Origin: Marthasterias glacialis
Taxonomy: Eukaryota > Echinodermata > Asteroidea > Forcipulatida > Asteriidae
DNA length: 64,000 nt
Assembly (NCBI GenBank): GCA_911728455.2
Contig: OU452219.1
Location: 4,400,320 to 4,464,319, forward strand
Direction of reading: 5' to 3'
The notes under the pieces were generated by a model. The model had not been told where the DNA came from. It was given only the letters and a program-made list of their open reading frames with translations, and ran no database searches. Made by a program: the position numbers and the translations under genes. Below are positions 21,060-33,685 of the stretch, piece by piece. Position 1 is the stretch's first letter, and each line of letters begins with the position of its first letter.

Positions 21060-23640
21060 GGCCGAGGGGACGACCAAGTCCCGGTGAACAAAGAGGGCTT
21101 CCATTTTCAAATTTTTCAAAAGAAAACCTTTTTAAATCTCAGTTAACCAAATGTCACAATGTTTGTTGTATACTTCCTTAAGTCAGGGTTTCATTTTGGT
21201 TGGTGTTCCAAAAAGTTATACCATGGGTGGTACCCGAAAGATTTCAGAATCCCAAGGGCAAACTGGGTTCAGACATATCAAGTCAATCTCTCATTCAATA
21301 CATGTTTTCCATTGATCAGCGAGACAGTCTCGCCACAGAGAAAGGACCCGCAGACCATCGCCATCATCATTGTTACTTCTTAAAATATGCAGTATTTTGT
21401 TTGTCTCGGCCCAAAACCAGAACTGTTTGAATACAAAATGTCAGGAAATGTCATATTGTTTTCCTATGACTCCAATGTCTGCTCATGTGCACGCATTCTA
21501 AGGCAACCGTGGTCAAATACGGATAATACTCAATTGAATTCCGGATTTCGGTTGAATATTTTGCGAGACGACCAGTATTCAGTACACAGCAAGGGAAGTT
21601 ATCTACTGTCAATATTTGATTGGTGCGCTATATTGTCAGCCTGATAATTGAGAGGTCGAGTCGACAGTTGCTGAGCCACCAGTTCTAGAAGGTGTTTTTT
21701 TTTTAAAACCATTTTCATGGGCCTAGCTCAAGCACAGAGAACAACGAGTGCACCATGGACCCTTTTTAGGGATTAACAAAGGTACGGAATAGAAACAGAA
21801 ATCTGTCCATCATCTGAAATTATCGGAAGTGTGAAGCATCAACAAAATCAATATTCCAAATAGCGATTTTCAAGAAAGAATTCTAGCTGTCGATTTTTTT
21901 GGCAGGCCTGAGTTAGTTGAACCCCAAAATATGCCTTAGGCCTATCACTAATTTATTTTTTTATTGTAAACAAAATATTCAAACAAGAAGTAGTCTGTTC
22001 ATTTCTGAAATTGACAGTCAAATTTCAGTTAACCAGTTACCGCCGGGATTCTTCCATTTTTTCCCGGCCCCCTGGTGGGATTATTTTGTCGGAATTGCCA
22101 GAATCATTTTCACCGCTGGCACAAAGAAACCCTGACATGACAGTGCCAAGAAAACAAAGATTCTGTTTTAACACTGTGAGTTTTGTTTTCTCCTCTGAGA
22201 AAATGTCAAAATCATGCACTGCGAATTGGATTGGTACTAAACCCAGAACCATGGCTGACTTACCTCCATTCAGCCGAAATACAATGAATAAACAGTGATG
22301 GAAGCCTCTTGATGTCTCGCGATCCTCTTCTTAGAACAAAAGGACAAAGGTCTGGTATCGGGAATATACTGCATACTGCAGAAATTTTGCAAAATATTCA
22401 AGCGCATTCTGGTGCTTTATGTGGGTGACAGGAAGCGTTGCACGGTGCATGCATGCTCTGCTCCGGGCTTGGAATTTCACACACACACAAAAAAGTCTCG
22501 TCATCCGTTTACTTACTCGGAAAATATTTGCACTGATACATGGCATCCGGCGCCAATTGGTTAAAAAGAAGCATTTAGATTAAGCGTAATTTTTTAGGGC
22601 TACATTATGCATTTAACTTTTCACCAAGTGCAGAAATGTTTACAAAAAGCGTATAGCCCTCCTTTAAGTTCGCACTTGTGGTTGCTATTAAGAAGTTTGT
22701 GGAGGGACAATGTCAACAATCTACATTTAAATATGACTGAGTAACTTCCATTGTAGGACCATGAGCTCATGCACAGCTATCCCCAACACAGAGTAGAATT
22801 ATCACAATGCAGTTCTCTGACACTTCCCAGTTTCGTTGTTGGGGTGGTTTTTTTTTTTGTGTTTTGTTTTCTGCGCTCTGTGAACAGAAAAAAAAAATAG
22901 CAGTGCAACTCTGTTTACTGACAACAAAAAACCTCTGTCATACTGGAACTCCCCAGGAGGAGCTGTAAAGAAAAGCGGTGAAAAAAAATTCAAAATAAAG
23001 GTTTGTGCATATCTGAAAACGTGACAAAAGCAACCACAATAGCAGATCCTGAACTCTTGGTGACATCATGGATGTTATGCTCTCTCAAAAGAGAAGGGAA
23101 ACGGAGGCAAGCTGCCAAAATGGTAGAGAAGGTCTCAAACCTCATGGTTGCCAAACTCTGCAATGGAAGAAATGAAAAGAAGAAGAAAAAAAAAGCAGAA
23201 TAAAAAGATGGTATGAATAGCCTATTGATTGTGGTCTCAAAAGAAAAGGTCCAGATCGTCACGTTCTAAAAACAGTTTTGGTCGTGGGCTGCCAGAGCAA
23301 GCAAGGTGCATGAAACGATCAAGTTTCCCCGAGGTGAGACAAACAAGGGTGTCAAAACAGAATTTGTGGGGTGAAATTTTTTTGAAGTGAATGTATGTGA
23401 TTGTTGGTTACAAAAGAGATACGGTACAGTATTGGTTATGTTGTTAATCTGCTGCTTGCTGACTCTCTTTGAATCAAAATAAGGTACAGCATTAGCGTTA
23501 TTGAACGCGATGTAATAACTGCATCAGGGAATAAAATTTGGTTTTACAGAAGAACTGGTATGTGATAAGCTCTGAATATACAAACATTGGTGGAGTAGAG
23601 TAACCCAATAGTTTTATTAGGAAACTGCTTTTTTAAACAA
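21060..23640. other. non-coding; nothing firmly recognised
   Basis: Many short frames overlap here on both strands without a shared family signature. A small inverted pair (AGGGCTAC near 22597 and GTATAGCCCT near 22660) may be a MITE relic. Confidence 0.35.
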
Positions 23641-23658
23641 TTTTTTTTATGCTATTCG

Positions 23659-23720
23659 CCCATCACAAGGCCCAAAGGTCTCTCGAGGTCACCTCGAGAG
23701 ACCTTTGGGCCTTGTGTGGG
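23659..23720. repeat. perfect 26-bp inverted repeat
   Basis: CACAAGGCCCAAAGG...CGAGGT (23664-23689) and its exact complement (23691-23716) are separated by a single C. The pairing continues outward (GCCCA / TGGGC) past one unpaired base. The arms show no mismatch, implying a recent origin or active gene conversion. Confidence 0.9.
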
Positions 23721-23998
23721 CTACTTTTTGAAGGGATAGAAACCTGCCCCAATGCGCTGAAACAAGACATGGAGGGATATAAACGCTAGACTCTTCACAG
23801 CACAGCTAAGAACAGGGAGGGGTAAATGAATCTGTTGTGAGACAAACATAACTGTCTCTTCCCCTATTTGAAGCAGTTATAGTTAAGTTTCTTGCTGAAG
23901 GACACAAGTGTCATGACCGGGATTCGAACCCACATCCTGATGACTTAGCCATCAGAACTTGAATCCAATGCACTAAACCGCTCGGCCACGACACACTC
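23721..23998 (-). repeat. tRNA-derived SINE, GTCCTTGAGCAAG family, diverged copy
   Basis: The - strand head GTGTGTCGTGGCCGAGCGGT is Leu/Ser-tRNA-like. The B-box GGTTCGAATCC lies at about 23919-23930 and is followed by ACACTTGTGTCCTTCAGCAA. The tail is diverged and merges with the palindrome at 23659. Confidence 0.65.
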
Positions 23999-24710
23999 TG
24001 GGTATATATAATTTCCATGAATCAAGATTAACACAGCGTTACTTATTACTGGTAAACTACTACTTCTTGTGTGCTTTTTGAATCAAAACTAAGATGTAGC
24101 ATCATCTGACAGCTTTTAAAGCATCATCTATGTTTGGAAAATGCTACATCTGCTGTGCTATAACTCTTCAGTCAGGACATGATACACTTTCCAACAAACC
24201 TTGGAATTTGTTTTTTTTAAGGATGTGCCGAACTGTCTCGTCCTTATGCCACGTATCAAATTTGCAGTTAATAAATAATGAATCAGCTGAAAGTATACCT
24301 GTTACTTTCCCCGTTCTACATTATTGTAAATTAATTTCTTTGAAAATAATGCTCTCCCGAAAATCAGGCCTTGCTCATGTTGTGATGTCACTGGTTGAAC
24401 AAGGAACGTCAGCCAAAACATCATTTCAAAAAAAGCTTCATTGCGACCATACATCTGTTGTGGTATCACAAGCATTTCTTAACACTTCTCATTCCACCGG
24501 TGAAGTCACTTGTGTAGAACATCATGACCAAGGCTTGTTCTGTGGTTGTTCCCAGAGAGTATTATTTTAAATACAACAAATTATTAAAAAAATTAAGGGT
24601 GTCATAGCAGGTGTATTTTCAGTTGGTTTGTTATTTATTAACCTCAAATTTTGACACGGCATCATGGTCAAGGCATTATGGCACATGTATCCTTTAAACA
24701 AATAATGTTT

Positions 24711-24810
24711 CTAGCTACTGGGCAAGCTCGGTTGTCAGACAAGTGGTAAGACATGTGCTCTAGAGTGGCAAAGGTCGTGGGTTCGAATCCCGCCCGAGTA
24801 ATATGATGAG
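24711..24810 (+). repeat. tRNA-like SINE head, family of 470-546
   Basis: CTAGCTACTGGGCAAGCTCG and a B-box GGTTCGAATCC (24779-24790) match the head at 470 nearly base for base. The tail after the CCCGAGTAA is different, so it is a truncated or chimeric copy. Confidence 0.6.
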
Positions 24811-24984
24811 TTGCAGGATCTGTTGGCCCTATCAGTTGGTAGGAAGATCTGTAGAATGTGTGCCCATGGAATAAATAGACAGGGTTAAATTTATAATTGT
24901 TTATTTATTTTGTGTGTGTCGACATTAGACCTCTGTCACTCGTCCTGGTTTACTATCAAAGTGTTTTGAGCATCATCCTAAAAA

Positions 24985-25290
24985 AAAGGTCGTGGGCGGG
25001 GTTTTCAACAGCTGCTCCTCATATGTTGAAATCATTACCACTGCACATAGTTCCACATGTACCTTTAAAACTCAGCTCAAAGTGTACTTGATGCCTGAGG
25101 TCTTTTCTCACTCGTTGTATTTCTACTGCTTTGTCATTTCTTGTATTTAATAATTTTTCTTGTATTTTTAATAATTGTTTTGTATTATGGCCCTGTATGG
25201 AGCCTTCAGCTTTCTTAGGGTGGATATGTGGGCATTATACTTTTTGCTATTACTATTATTATTATTGTTATCATTATTATTATTGAATAC
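24985..25290 (+). mobile_element. LINE 3' end (CR1/L2-like ORF2 C-terminus and tail)
   Basis: The frame ending at 25091 reads AGFSTAAPHMLKSLPLHIVP, close to the invertebrate CR1/L2 ORF2 C-terminus (FS.AAP..WN.LP..IR....L..FK). It is followed by about 150 bp of T-rich 3' UTR and an (ATT)n tail at 25245-25285. Everything 5' of this is missing. Confidence 0.6.
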
Positions 25291-25308
25291 CGTCATACAT
25301 TGTGTAGG

Positions 25309-25976
25309 GGGTCATTCCATGAAGGTGGACCACTATTGAAACTGTTACATCTACTATGAATCTTTTTCACCACTTCACTAGTCTACTTAGTCAGTCTTGC
25401 TTTGCATAATATATAAATATCACCAAACGTGAATCACATAGAGGTTTTACTTGATTACTGTTGTGTAAAACAAACGTGACACAGTGCCTACACTGATGTA
25501 ACGGGGACACCATAGGTGTGACATTTGGTGTCCCCGTTACATTGTGACATATATCCTTAATTTTCTCAGCCATGTGTACTTTAATACCCATGAAGGAAAT
25601 AATTTGTTATGGATTTGGCATCAAGTTTCTGTTGACAGCCATGTGTACTTTAATACCCAATGAAGGAAGTTATTTGTCATGGATTTAGCATCAAGTTTCT
25701 GTTGAACATTACAAATTTGTTTATTACTTCCATAATATAGAAAAATACGTGTTACAAGCATGGTGTCTCTGTTACATCGTTACCATGAATTTTTAAGAAT
25801 ATTAGCAAAATTATCAGGTAAGATGGTGTGGGAAGGATTTGAAACTTTCTGAAACACTTTGAACACCCAAATAAGAGGTGATGATTGATAAACATAAATT
25901 AGAATCAACCTTTTCTTTTTACAAAAATGATAACATTGAAAAATGTCACAAGTGTCCCACTTTCATGGAATGACCC
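25309..25976. mobile_element. MITE, 668 bp, with internal duplication and hairpin
   Basis: Terminal inverted repeats GGGTCATTCCATGAAGGTGG (left) and the complement of GGGTCATTCCATGAAAGTGG (right) define it. Inside lie a perfect 16-bp-arm hairpin TGTAACGGGGACACCA (25497-25541) and a two-copy 69-bp tandem repeat (25567-25635, 25636-25705) beginning CAGCCATGTGTACTTTAATA. It has no coding frame of note. Confidence 0.85.
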
Positions 25977-25979
25977 ATA

Positions 25980-28900
25980 TCCGACACATCCCTGACACAT
26001 CAAGACTCAGACGCCGGTACTGCGGAAACATGTTCAAGTAGCTACAGCCCGCCTCGTATCAAGACACCACCTTTAAAATCTTTCCTATAACTGATTTTCA
26101 TTCTATTTGTAATGGATTTTTTTCCCAGTGAAGGAATTTTTGTCCCACAGATCTCAGCAATTAGAAAGCATTGTTCCCGGACAGAATGGCTCTTAAGGGA
26201 CAAAGGCTGGTCTTTTCCCGCAGTGATTAACCTAAACCTTTTAAGCTGTATAAACCTCAGACAACAGCCTTGACTTTCTCTTCACAGTCAGGAAAATCCT
26301 AAGTGCTTCACAAATGTCAGGGAAACTGGTTTGTGAAACAACTCCTTCACTCTGGAGTGCGGTCATTCTAACCCCTCTCTGTAAATCCTAATCGCTTTGG
26401 GGTGGAAATATTCTTATTGCACTTAGAAGAATTCAATGTACCAATGTTTCCCATTCAGGGAATTAATGAGTAAATGGAATTAATCGAAGCCATTATAGTA
26501 GACCGTAATTGGGCTTTTAGTGGGCAAGAACTCTTTTGAGGGATTTTGGGCAGCACCGCTCCGCGGTTAAGTGTTTGATTGTTTCATAATTACCTTTCAT
26601 GTAACACAATCAAAATAGCAAGCTTGTTGTTGTTCGCCAATGATTTTCCATCACTTACTCGCCGCGTCATCCGTTTGTGGGTTTTTTTCAGTCCCTACCA
26701 CACTATTCTTAAACGCGTCTGGCTGAATTGGAAGAAGAAATTACCCAATAAAGTATAAGTTGGTCAATTGATATAATTTTGAGATGTCATCTTTCCCCAC
26801 TGAAAATGAATTTCATGGTTTAATACCTTTTTTGATCATTTCTGTTTTTAGAAAATTATGCTGAGTTCATCTTCTGTTGGTGAAATGCAGCTTGGCCTGT
26901 GTTCAAAATTTAATTTTCCTGCTGTTCAACTTTTAAAGGGAATGTGCAAAAATTTAAAGAAGCGCATCGATTCTACTTGTCTAATTTTCAAAAATGAGAC
27001 AATTCTTTTAATTAACCAGTAAATAGTTCATTGCTATGAAGACTAATTTTTGTTGTTGTCAAAAAGCCATTATCATTTTTTTTTTGACATTTTTATTTTT
27101 ATATGCTAAAAAAGTTACCAGATGGCTTAATTAATGTTACAAAAAATGAAATCGTTTAAAAGCAACGATAAGTAGGCCTATATTAAACCATCATTTTGAA
27201 GGAGTTTGAGTGCTTTTGCATACCATAACCTTGTTTGAGATGTGCGAAAAAAGCACTACTTAAAACGTAAAAAAACCCAAAAAAAACAGACGTTTGTTCG
27301 CAGAAGGAAACTAAATACTTATGTAGTTTATATTTGCTTTGATCATGTAACAAGAAACCTGTCAATCTAATCCTACATATGAATTGATAGAGGTACTTAC
27401 AGTGTATAAGTGCTTAAATTCAAGAACAGTCGGATATTATAAAATCATGTTTTCATTTCACGTTTTTGAACTAGTGTATGAAGTGTGGTTCTGAGGAGTG
27501 CGAGGAGCTCACCTCAAGAATTTAAGGAAAACAGTTTATAGCTCTCCTCTTCTTTTTCAGAAATGAAGGGCTGGTACCGAAACCGACACTTATTGACCTC
27601 TCAACTACTTCTGTCACAAGATGTTACCAACTCTTGTTTGATCTCTTCTAAGCACACGCCTATTCCTTGGGAATTTAGATGTGATTTTCAATGTGTTCTC
27701 CCTTAAGTTGAAAACGGAATGGTACGAATGAAACTTCTGCATCCGTTTGAATTTATTCTGGAAATTTATTCATTGTCAACTGGAACCGTCCCTATGTTTG
27801 GTTTTAAAAAAAGGAGAGATTTTCAATTGTTAAAAAAATAACTAACCGTCGCAAATCTGAAAAACCAACAAATAGGCTTTAGTGGTGTGTGTGCTTATTT
27901 GTCGGTTTGTCAGATTTGCGACAAAATACTCAGTCACTGCTAATCTTTCCCCTTTTTTTTTTTTTTTAAATGTGAAGATTCTAGGCTAGGTCTGTACAGT
28001 GTTGATGGGTTTTCTTTGTGCTCAGAGAGGACCCAAGAATCCTTGCGCAGAATGACGCTTTAATTCCCTGCCTTTTCCTCCTCTCAGTCAATGATGTTAC
28101 TTATTGAAGCCGCTCATTCAAATTTAATAGTTTATGGGTCAATTTTTTTTTCCTTGGGGCAGAGAGTGATGGAGGGGGATAGGGCACAGGCAGCAATGTA
28201 ATCTTTAACATGCCTCGTCGTCTGGATATTTAATGGGTTTGAACACAGCGCAATATGATTGATCTACAATCAGCAAAAGCCTGGGTTTATGACTGTATCA
28301 ACCAACAATGGCTCCCATGGCTTGGTGTTTTTTCTAAGTTTGGATAGGTGCAGACAAATTTACCCTCAAGTTGAAATTCACATAAGCACTTCAAGTTGAT
28401 GTCGTATTCAGACGGTGAGCGGGTGGCTTTGTAGCAAAGCTGACAAGATTTTGACCACACCAAATTATGATAATCTTTTCTTACAATAGTGGAGAATACT
28501 GGTACGCTAGTAAAAGACGTTTAGAAAGAAGCAAAATAAACAACAACGTATTCAAATGACGAAGGCAGAAGTTATCAACACACAACATGCATCCTCAACC
28601 AAAATATCTGGCTTTTACAGTTAAACCCAGCCCCCCCCCCCCCCCCCCCGCTCCGAAAAAATTAAAAAATAAATAAATGAATAAATAAAAATAAAAAACA
28701 GAAAAAAAGAAGAAAAAACACATAAGCAGGAACAAACCGGAAACAACAAAAACACTACTCAAAAAGCCCCCCCCCCCCGAAAAAAGCTATTACAGTACAG
28801 AAGTATAATAAACAACAGTGTAGGATCGGTTTTTGATTGAGTAAATTGACATTACAATTAATATAAATTGACATTTGTATTCAAAGTTTTCAAGGAACTA

Positions 28901-29600
28901 ATCTGCACAAATTCTCATTACACTTTTCAAACCCCATATCCCACAACAAAAATAATAATGATGATAATAATAATAAGAAGAAGAATTATAAAGTTAAAAT
29001 AAATAAATAGACAATTAAATAAAATCAAGTTAAATAAAAAAAGAAGAAAATAAAAGACAATAAAACACCGCTCCCTCATCTTCCCTCAGCCCCACCTTCC
29101 CCCCAGCCCTTTCCCATGCACCATCACCCCGATCCCTCTATGCGTTTCTACTGACAGTAACGGGCATTTTGCCTTCTCATTATCTCCATCATACAAAACT
29201 GCTTATCTGGTTGACTGTATCAGACCATTGTTCCACATGATAATGGAATTACACCTGTGGTTCCATCATGGGCTACTACTGTGCAGCCTGAATCAGCCCC
29301 TGATACAGTCCTCTGTGTTTGCCTGCTGCCTTCAAATTGTCAAAAATGTTCATAGTGCAGCGTGACCTTAGTTTAAGGTCATGGCTTCTAAGATAAGCCT
29401 TTAAAGAAATGTTTATTTAAGAGATTAGATGCAAGTCAAATAAGATTACATAATAATTGCTCCAGGAACTCTTCTTGGGGGTCAGGCTCAAGTTGTTGTG
29501 TATAAACTTTGGAGGTAGCAAAAACCAACCAGTGCTGGGTTTTGGTAGCCCATGGTTGGCCATACCATGAGGGGCTGATCTTGCAACCGATGTAGGTTTT
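25980..29600. other. non-coding, low-complexity rich
   Basis: It includes poly-T near 27955, a poly-C run at about 28630-28650, and A-rich (AAATAAATA)n DNA from 28655 to 29060. I found no gene or full repeat copy. Confidence 0.45.
28628..29065. repeat. low-complexity poly-C and A-rich block
   Basis: Two C-homopolymer runs (about 20 and 10 bases) lie in a long strand of AAATAAATA/AAGAAG-like sequence. C runs of this length are prone to sequencing length error. Confidence 0.85.
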
Positions 29601-31600
29601 GAATCACCGTGGTAGCCACTTCACTTACTTGGCAAATTGCTGGACTTTTTTTTTATCAACTTAGCAGAGTCAATATTGACAGTAGTCCAAAAGGGCCACC
29701 CTCCAGTTTGCTTGGGGTTGGAACAAGTTGTGAATTGTCAACCTGTGTTTCGGGGTTATATGCTTTGTGGTGTAAAAATTCCTGTCCCAAACACCAGAGC
29801 TGTGGTTTTCACAACCTTTGGTGAACTTGAAGCGAAATTTTTTAAAAGCATGGAATGAGATCTGTTACTGATCATCTAAAGACATATTGCAAAGTTATTT
29901 TGTCTTAAAAAACAAAATGTGTTTGATGCTGGTCTCATTCTCTATTAAGAGAAAATTGGAAACTGGCACAGGCCTACATTCTGTTTTCTGAACAAGAAAA
30001 TATATGTGATTACAGATTGTAATCACACAAGTTTTTTCACTTGTTCGTTTCACTGTACCTGAAGTTTGAAGTTTCATTAGTTAAAAATGTATTCAGTGTT
30101 TTTGAACATCGGGTTTTGAGATCAAAACTAATTGTTTTGCTCATTTCTCAAAAACTGCAGCATCTTAAGCAAAACATTTTCAAGGGAAGTTTTCCCCTGT
30201 GAAGGTCTTGGAAATCCCTTAAAACGGTTTTCTGCTTTCCACCATCTTACAATCTGTCCCAGTTCAAGTGGAATGTGAACAGACATCTTCTCTTCCTTTT
30301 TAAATTTTCTTTATTTGCCTGGTATAACCCCCACCCTGAGTGGACATTTCGCCTTGTGCTGGGCGATTTTTCTTGAAAATAAAAGGAAAGGGGAAACAAA
30401 ATAAAGTAGAGTTATTTCCATGGTGGCGTTCCAAAACTCACTGGATGGTTGTTTCCACTGCAAGGTATTTTTGTCTCTCTAAACACTAATGAATTAACAC
30501 ACACAATCCAAAGATAGGGGTGTGAGAATTCAGCTGTTGTAAGCTGATTTCAGTTTTTGTTGTTGTTTAGATTTTCACTCTGAATTTCAGCACTTCTTGT
30601 ACACCTGCTGTGTGCAAAATTATGGGAACTTTTTAAATTTCAGTTTTTTGCTAGCTGTTTTCCGCTTCTTCTTTTCTTGTAAGTGGCCACTTACACCCCT
30701 GTTAAGAGTGTATTTTCACTTTCCCTCTTAACGTAATTTTTTTTTTTTTTTTGTAAACAGAAAGTTTTAACGTGATCCCTGCATTTGATTGATTGGTGTT
30801 AAAGGAAGTAAAACAACTCGCAGTTCCTTTATCCTCCAACAATAATCAATTAAATTTATTTTACCCCACGGAGAACGTTGTACACTATCACTTCACTTTT
30901 CATTGGGCCTCCCTTCTCCCTTTCAACGTTCATCGCAATCATTTATTGATAGAGCGTGAGGTGAAAAATGACAACCAAAATTCTAGTTAAAGTTGACAAC
31001 CCACGTACACACACGGCAGACAATTAAATCAATGCTATGAGCGATTTTATTGTGGAGGGAGCAAGTGGCGCTGTTGGCGCTGTGCAAACTTGGCCGTGGT
31101 AATTTGCTCGGTAAACTAACGCACAAGATGATGCATGTTTGCAGGTGCTTGTGTACTCACGCCCAAGTGCTGCATATATATAGCAGAATAGACGAGAATA
31201 AAACATTTAAAAAATTGTTACGGCTGGAGAATTCGTTGATGAAAATAAATCCCTGCGTAGAAGGTTTTTTTTCCCCTGTGACAGTCGTAATTTTTTGTTT
31301 ATTTTTTGGGTGATATTTCAGGTTACTCATGCATCAGCCTGTAATCACCTTGCAGGCCTAATACATGGAGGTAACTGCCTTCGTGCCCCTGGTCACTGCC
31401 TTGGTGCCCTTTGAAACCAGTTCCAGTAGAAATATTCATTTCCCTCGATGAGGTGCCCTTTTTAAGGGAAAAAAACTGCCTTTGCCCCTAAAGGAATGAA
31501 GTATCGGGCCAGATTTTCCACAATTGCTCATGACGATCCTTCCCAAAATGCAAGCTCTAGATCTTCAAAGGATGTTATTTCTGGAGCAAAAGTGGAAAGG
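29600..31600. other. non-coding; one partial MITE relic
   Basis: Bases 30115-30235 match the middle of the family C MITE at 40601 (TTGTTTTGCTCATTTCTCAA and a following TTTTCAAGGGAAGTTTTCC block). Otherwise nothing is recognised. Confidence 0.4.
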
Positions 31601-31607
31601 GGCTTAA

Positions 31608-31956
31608 AACCCTAGCTCAACATTGGTAAGAAAAATAACCATAAATGTTTACAGATTTACATATACTTTACATGGTATAAAGATAATGATGGTGAAAAAC
31701 TTTTCTTGAAATATTTCTGCCTGAAGTGTAATCGTTTTTAAATGATAACTGAAATAAGATCCAAAATTAGTATTCGTCGCAGTAAGATGAAAACTCTGCC
31801 TATGGAATGTGAACAAAAATGCTGAATGCATTTTTACCGTTTTCTCGCAAACGAAATGAGCTGACATTTTCACATGTTGGTTTTATGACAAATATCTTGA
31901 TTTTTGCAAAGAATGGAAGCATTTACAGTCAGTTTACCAAATGTTGAGCTAGGGCT
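31608..31956. mobile_element. TTAA MITE family A (copy 2)
   Basis: Ends AACCCTAGCTCAACATTGGT and the complement finishing GAGCTAGGGCT, flanked by TTAA at 31604-31607 and 31957-31960. It has the same orientation as the copy at 11177 and is highly similar throughout. The right TTAA is followed by CCCACCAGTCCC, which is also the right terminus of the copy at 53921. Confidence 0.85.
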
Positions 31957-31979
31957 TTAACCCACCAGTCCCATTGATT

Positions 31980-33035
31980 AGACTTGTAAGGTTTATATGC
32001 AGGCAAATGTATAGGGCCTGGAAAACAAACTATGGAAACTGATCACATTTGGTTCTCAGCTTAAAATTTTGCACAGTCTAATGTTCTTGAGTGCACTGTT
32101 TGGAAGTTCAAGTGAAACCTGTTTATTCCCAGAACCACAACTCAAAATAGAGTGTTACAATCTTGCAATACATTTTCTCAATTGTTCTTGTCCGACATCC
32201 CAAATAAAATTGCTGGATCCTCTTTTCTGAAGCTCTGTCACAGCCAAGTACCTGTAACCCATCACTTTTTTTGAGAGAGCGGTCGAGATCAGCCCCTTTC
32301 AACTGTGGTAGTCTCTTTATGGGGAAGGAGAGTGGGCAGAGTCACTTAAAAAAAAAACTTTAAAAAAACAACAGAAAAATGAAATAAAGCTCAATTTTCA
32401 TGTCAGCTTTATACGTGTAACACAATTTTGTTCCCTTCACCACGTGCGTGCGATAATAAATGAAATGCATACAGTCTAGCTTTTTTTTCTTTTTTTTTTA
32501 ACCAACACACATATGGGACCAGATAGAAACACAGGCATAATTTGATTGTTGGTGCACTTAACAAATTTCCCAAGTTGTAAATTTTGCACGGCTTCTGCGT
32601 TGTAGGGACAAGAATCAACGCTAATAACCCCTTCATGACACAGACTTGATGGAGGTAATTTCATTTCAGACGCTCTTTCACCATTAATCAATAGTCTGTT
32701 ACAATTGCTTTTTTAGTCATGGACGTGATGATTCAATTAAGACATAGATGCTTTTTGTTTGTTCCCTTTGCCTTTATATATATCGCATTGTTTTCTAGGG
32801 GGGGAAAAAAGAGCTGTTTAACCGTTGCACTTATTTTAAAAGCGTTTATTCAATCCGTTGTTCACATTGGTTTTAAGGAGATTTTTACCCTGCCCATTTG
32901 AATATGAATATGAAAAGATAAGGCCATTGTGTTTGAAACTTAATTTTATATCTAAACATTAAACACCTCTGGTGCAATCTTTAAAAGTGGAGGGGTAGAT
33001 TTGTATTTTTTCATTTTTTTTTTTCATTAGGGTTG
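31980..33035. other. non-coding; nothing recognised
   Basis: AT-rich sequence with random open frames. No splice-bounded exon or repeat family was recognised. Confidence 0.4.
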
Positions 33036-33039
33036 AGTT

Positions 33040-33290
33040 AGTGGTTAGGGGGGCTACTTAACTGCCGTCCACCTCAGTGGACCATAGTTCTACTCTTGCT
33101 TCAGACCGGAGTTTTGCATGTACGTGGATTGGGTTTTCAGTCCCTGACTGTGGGGAATTTCCCGATTAAGGGTTTTCCTCCTCACATCTGAAACTGAGAT
33201 TTCTTCAGCATCCTCTCTCTTCACAGGTATCTTCAGGCATATTTAAGGGTTCCTTGGTTTCATTACTAAAAAGATATGATAACAATAACA
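33040..33290 (+). repeat. SINE family with CAGACCGGAG core (copy)
   Basis: TTGCTTCAGACCGGAGTTTT, TGGATTGGGTTTTCAGTCCC, AAGGGTTTTCCTCC and CTTCACAGGTATCTTCAG occur in the same order as at 34790. The B-box region is diverged. Confidence 0.6.
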
Positions 33291-33481
33291 GGGAATGAAA
33301 AAGATTATTTTTGTAGGGTTATGAATATAAATTGTGCATACAAAAAAAATTGTGTTAAGTTCCCAGAACTAGAGGCGAGGGGAAGATCATACCACGCCTT
33401 GCCAGAAGCCTCCTCCCCGGTTTATAATAGATTGGGAAAATGAAGACGATTAAAGGCCGAAAGGGGGTCTTTAAAATAAAG

Positions 33482-33685
33482 ACCCACTTTGGGAAAAGAA
33501 AGTACCAAACAGGGTAATAGGATATCCCAATTGGGATATTCAGGTGATAACTTTGATAAATGCTTGGATGTTTCTCTTTATAACCTTTTCAAGCTTGATA
33601 GTTTGATTGGTGGATGTTATCACCCGATTCTCCCAATTGGGATATATTGTTACCCTGATTGGGACTATCTTTTTCCAAAGTGGGT
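33482..33685. mobile_element. foldback element, 70-bp arms
   Basis: ACCCACTTTGGGAAAAGAAA...GGTGATAAC (33482-33551) pairs with its complement at 33616-33685 with moderate mismatch. Each arm itself contains the palindrome CCCAATTGGG. The spacer is only 64 bp. Confidence 0.75.

Noticed and set aside
24130-24570. A 146-codon + strand open frame
   Set aside because: Composition is unremarkable and no motif or splice context supports it; it lies between SINE copies.
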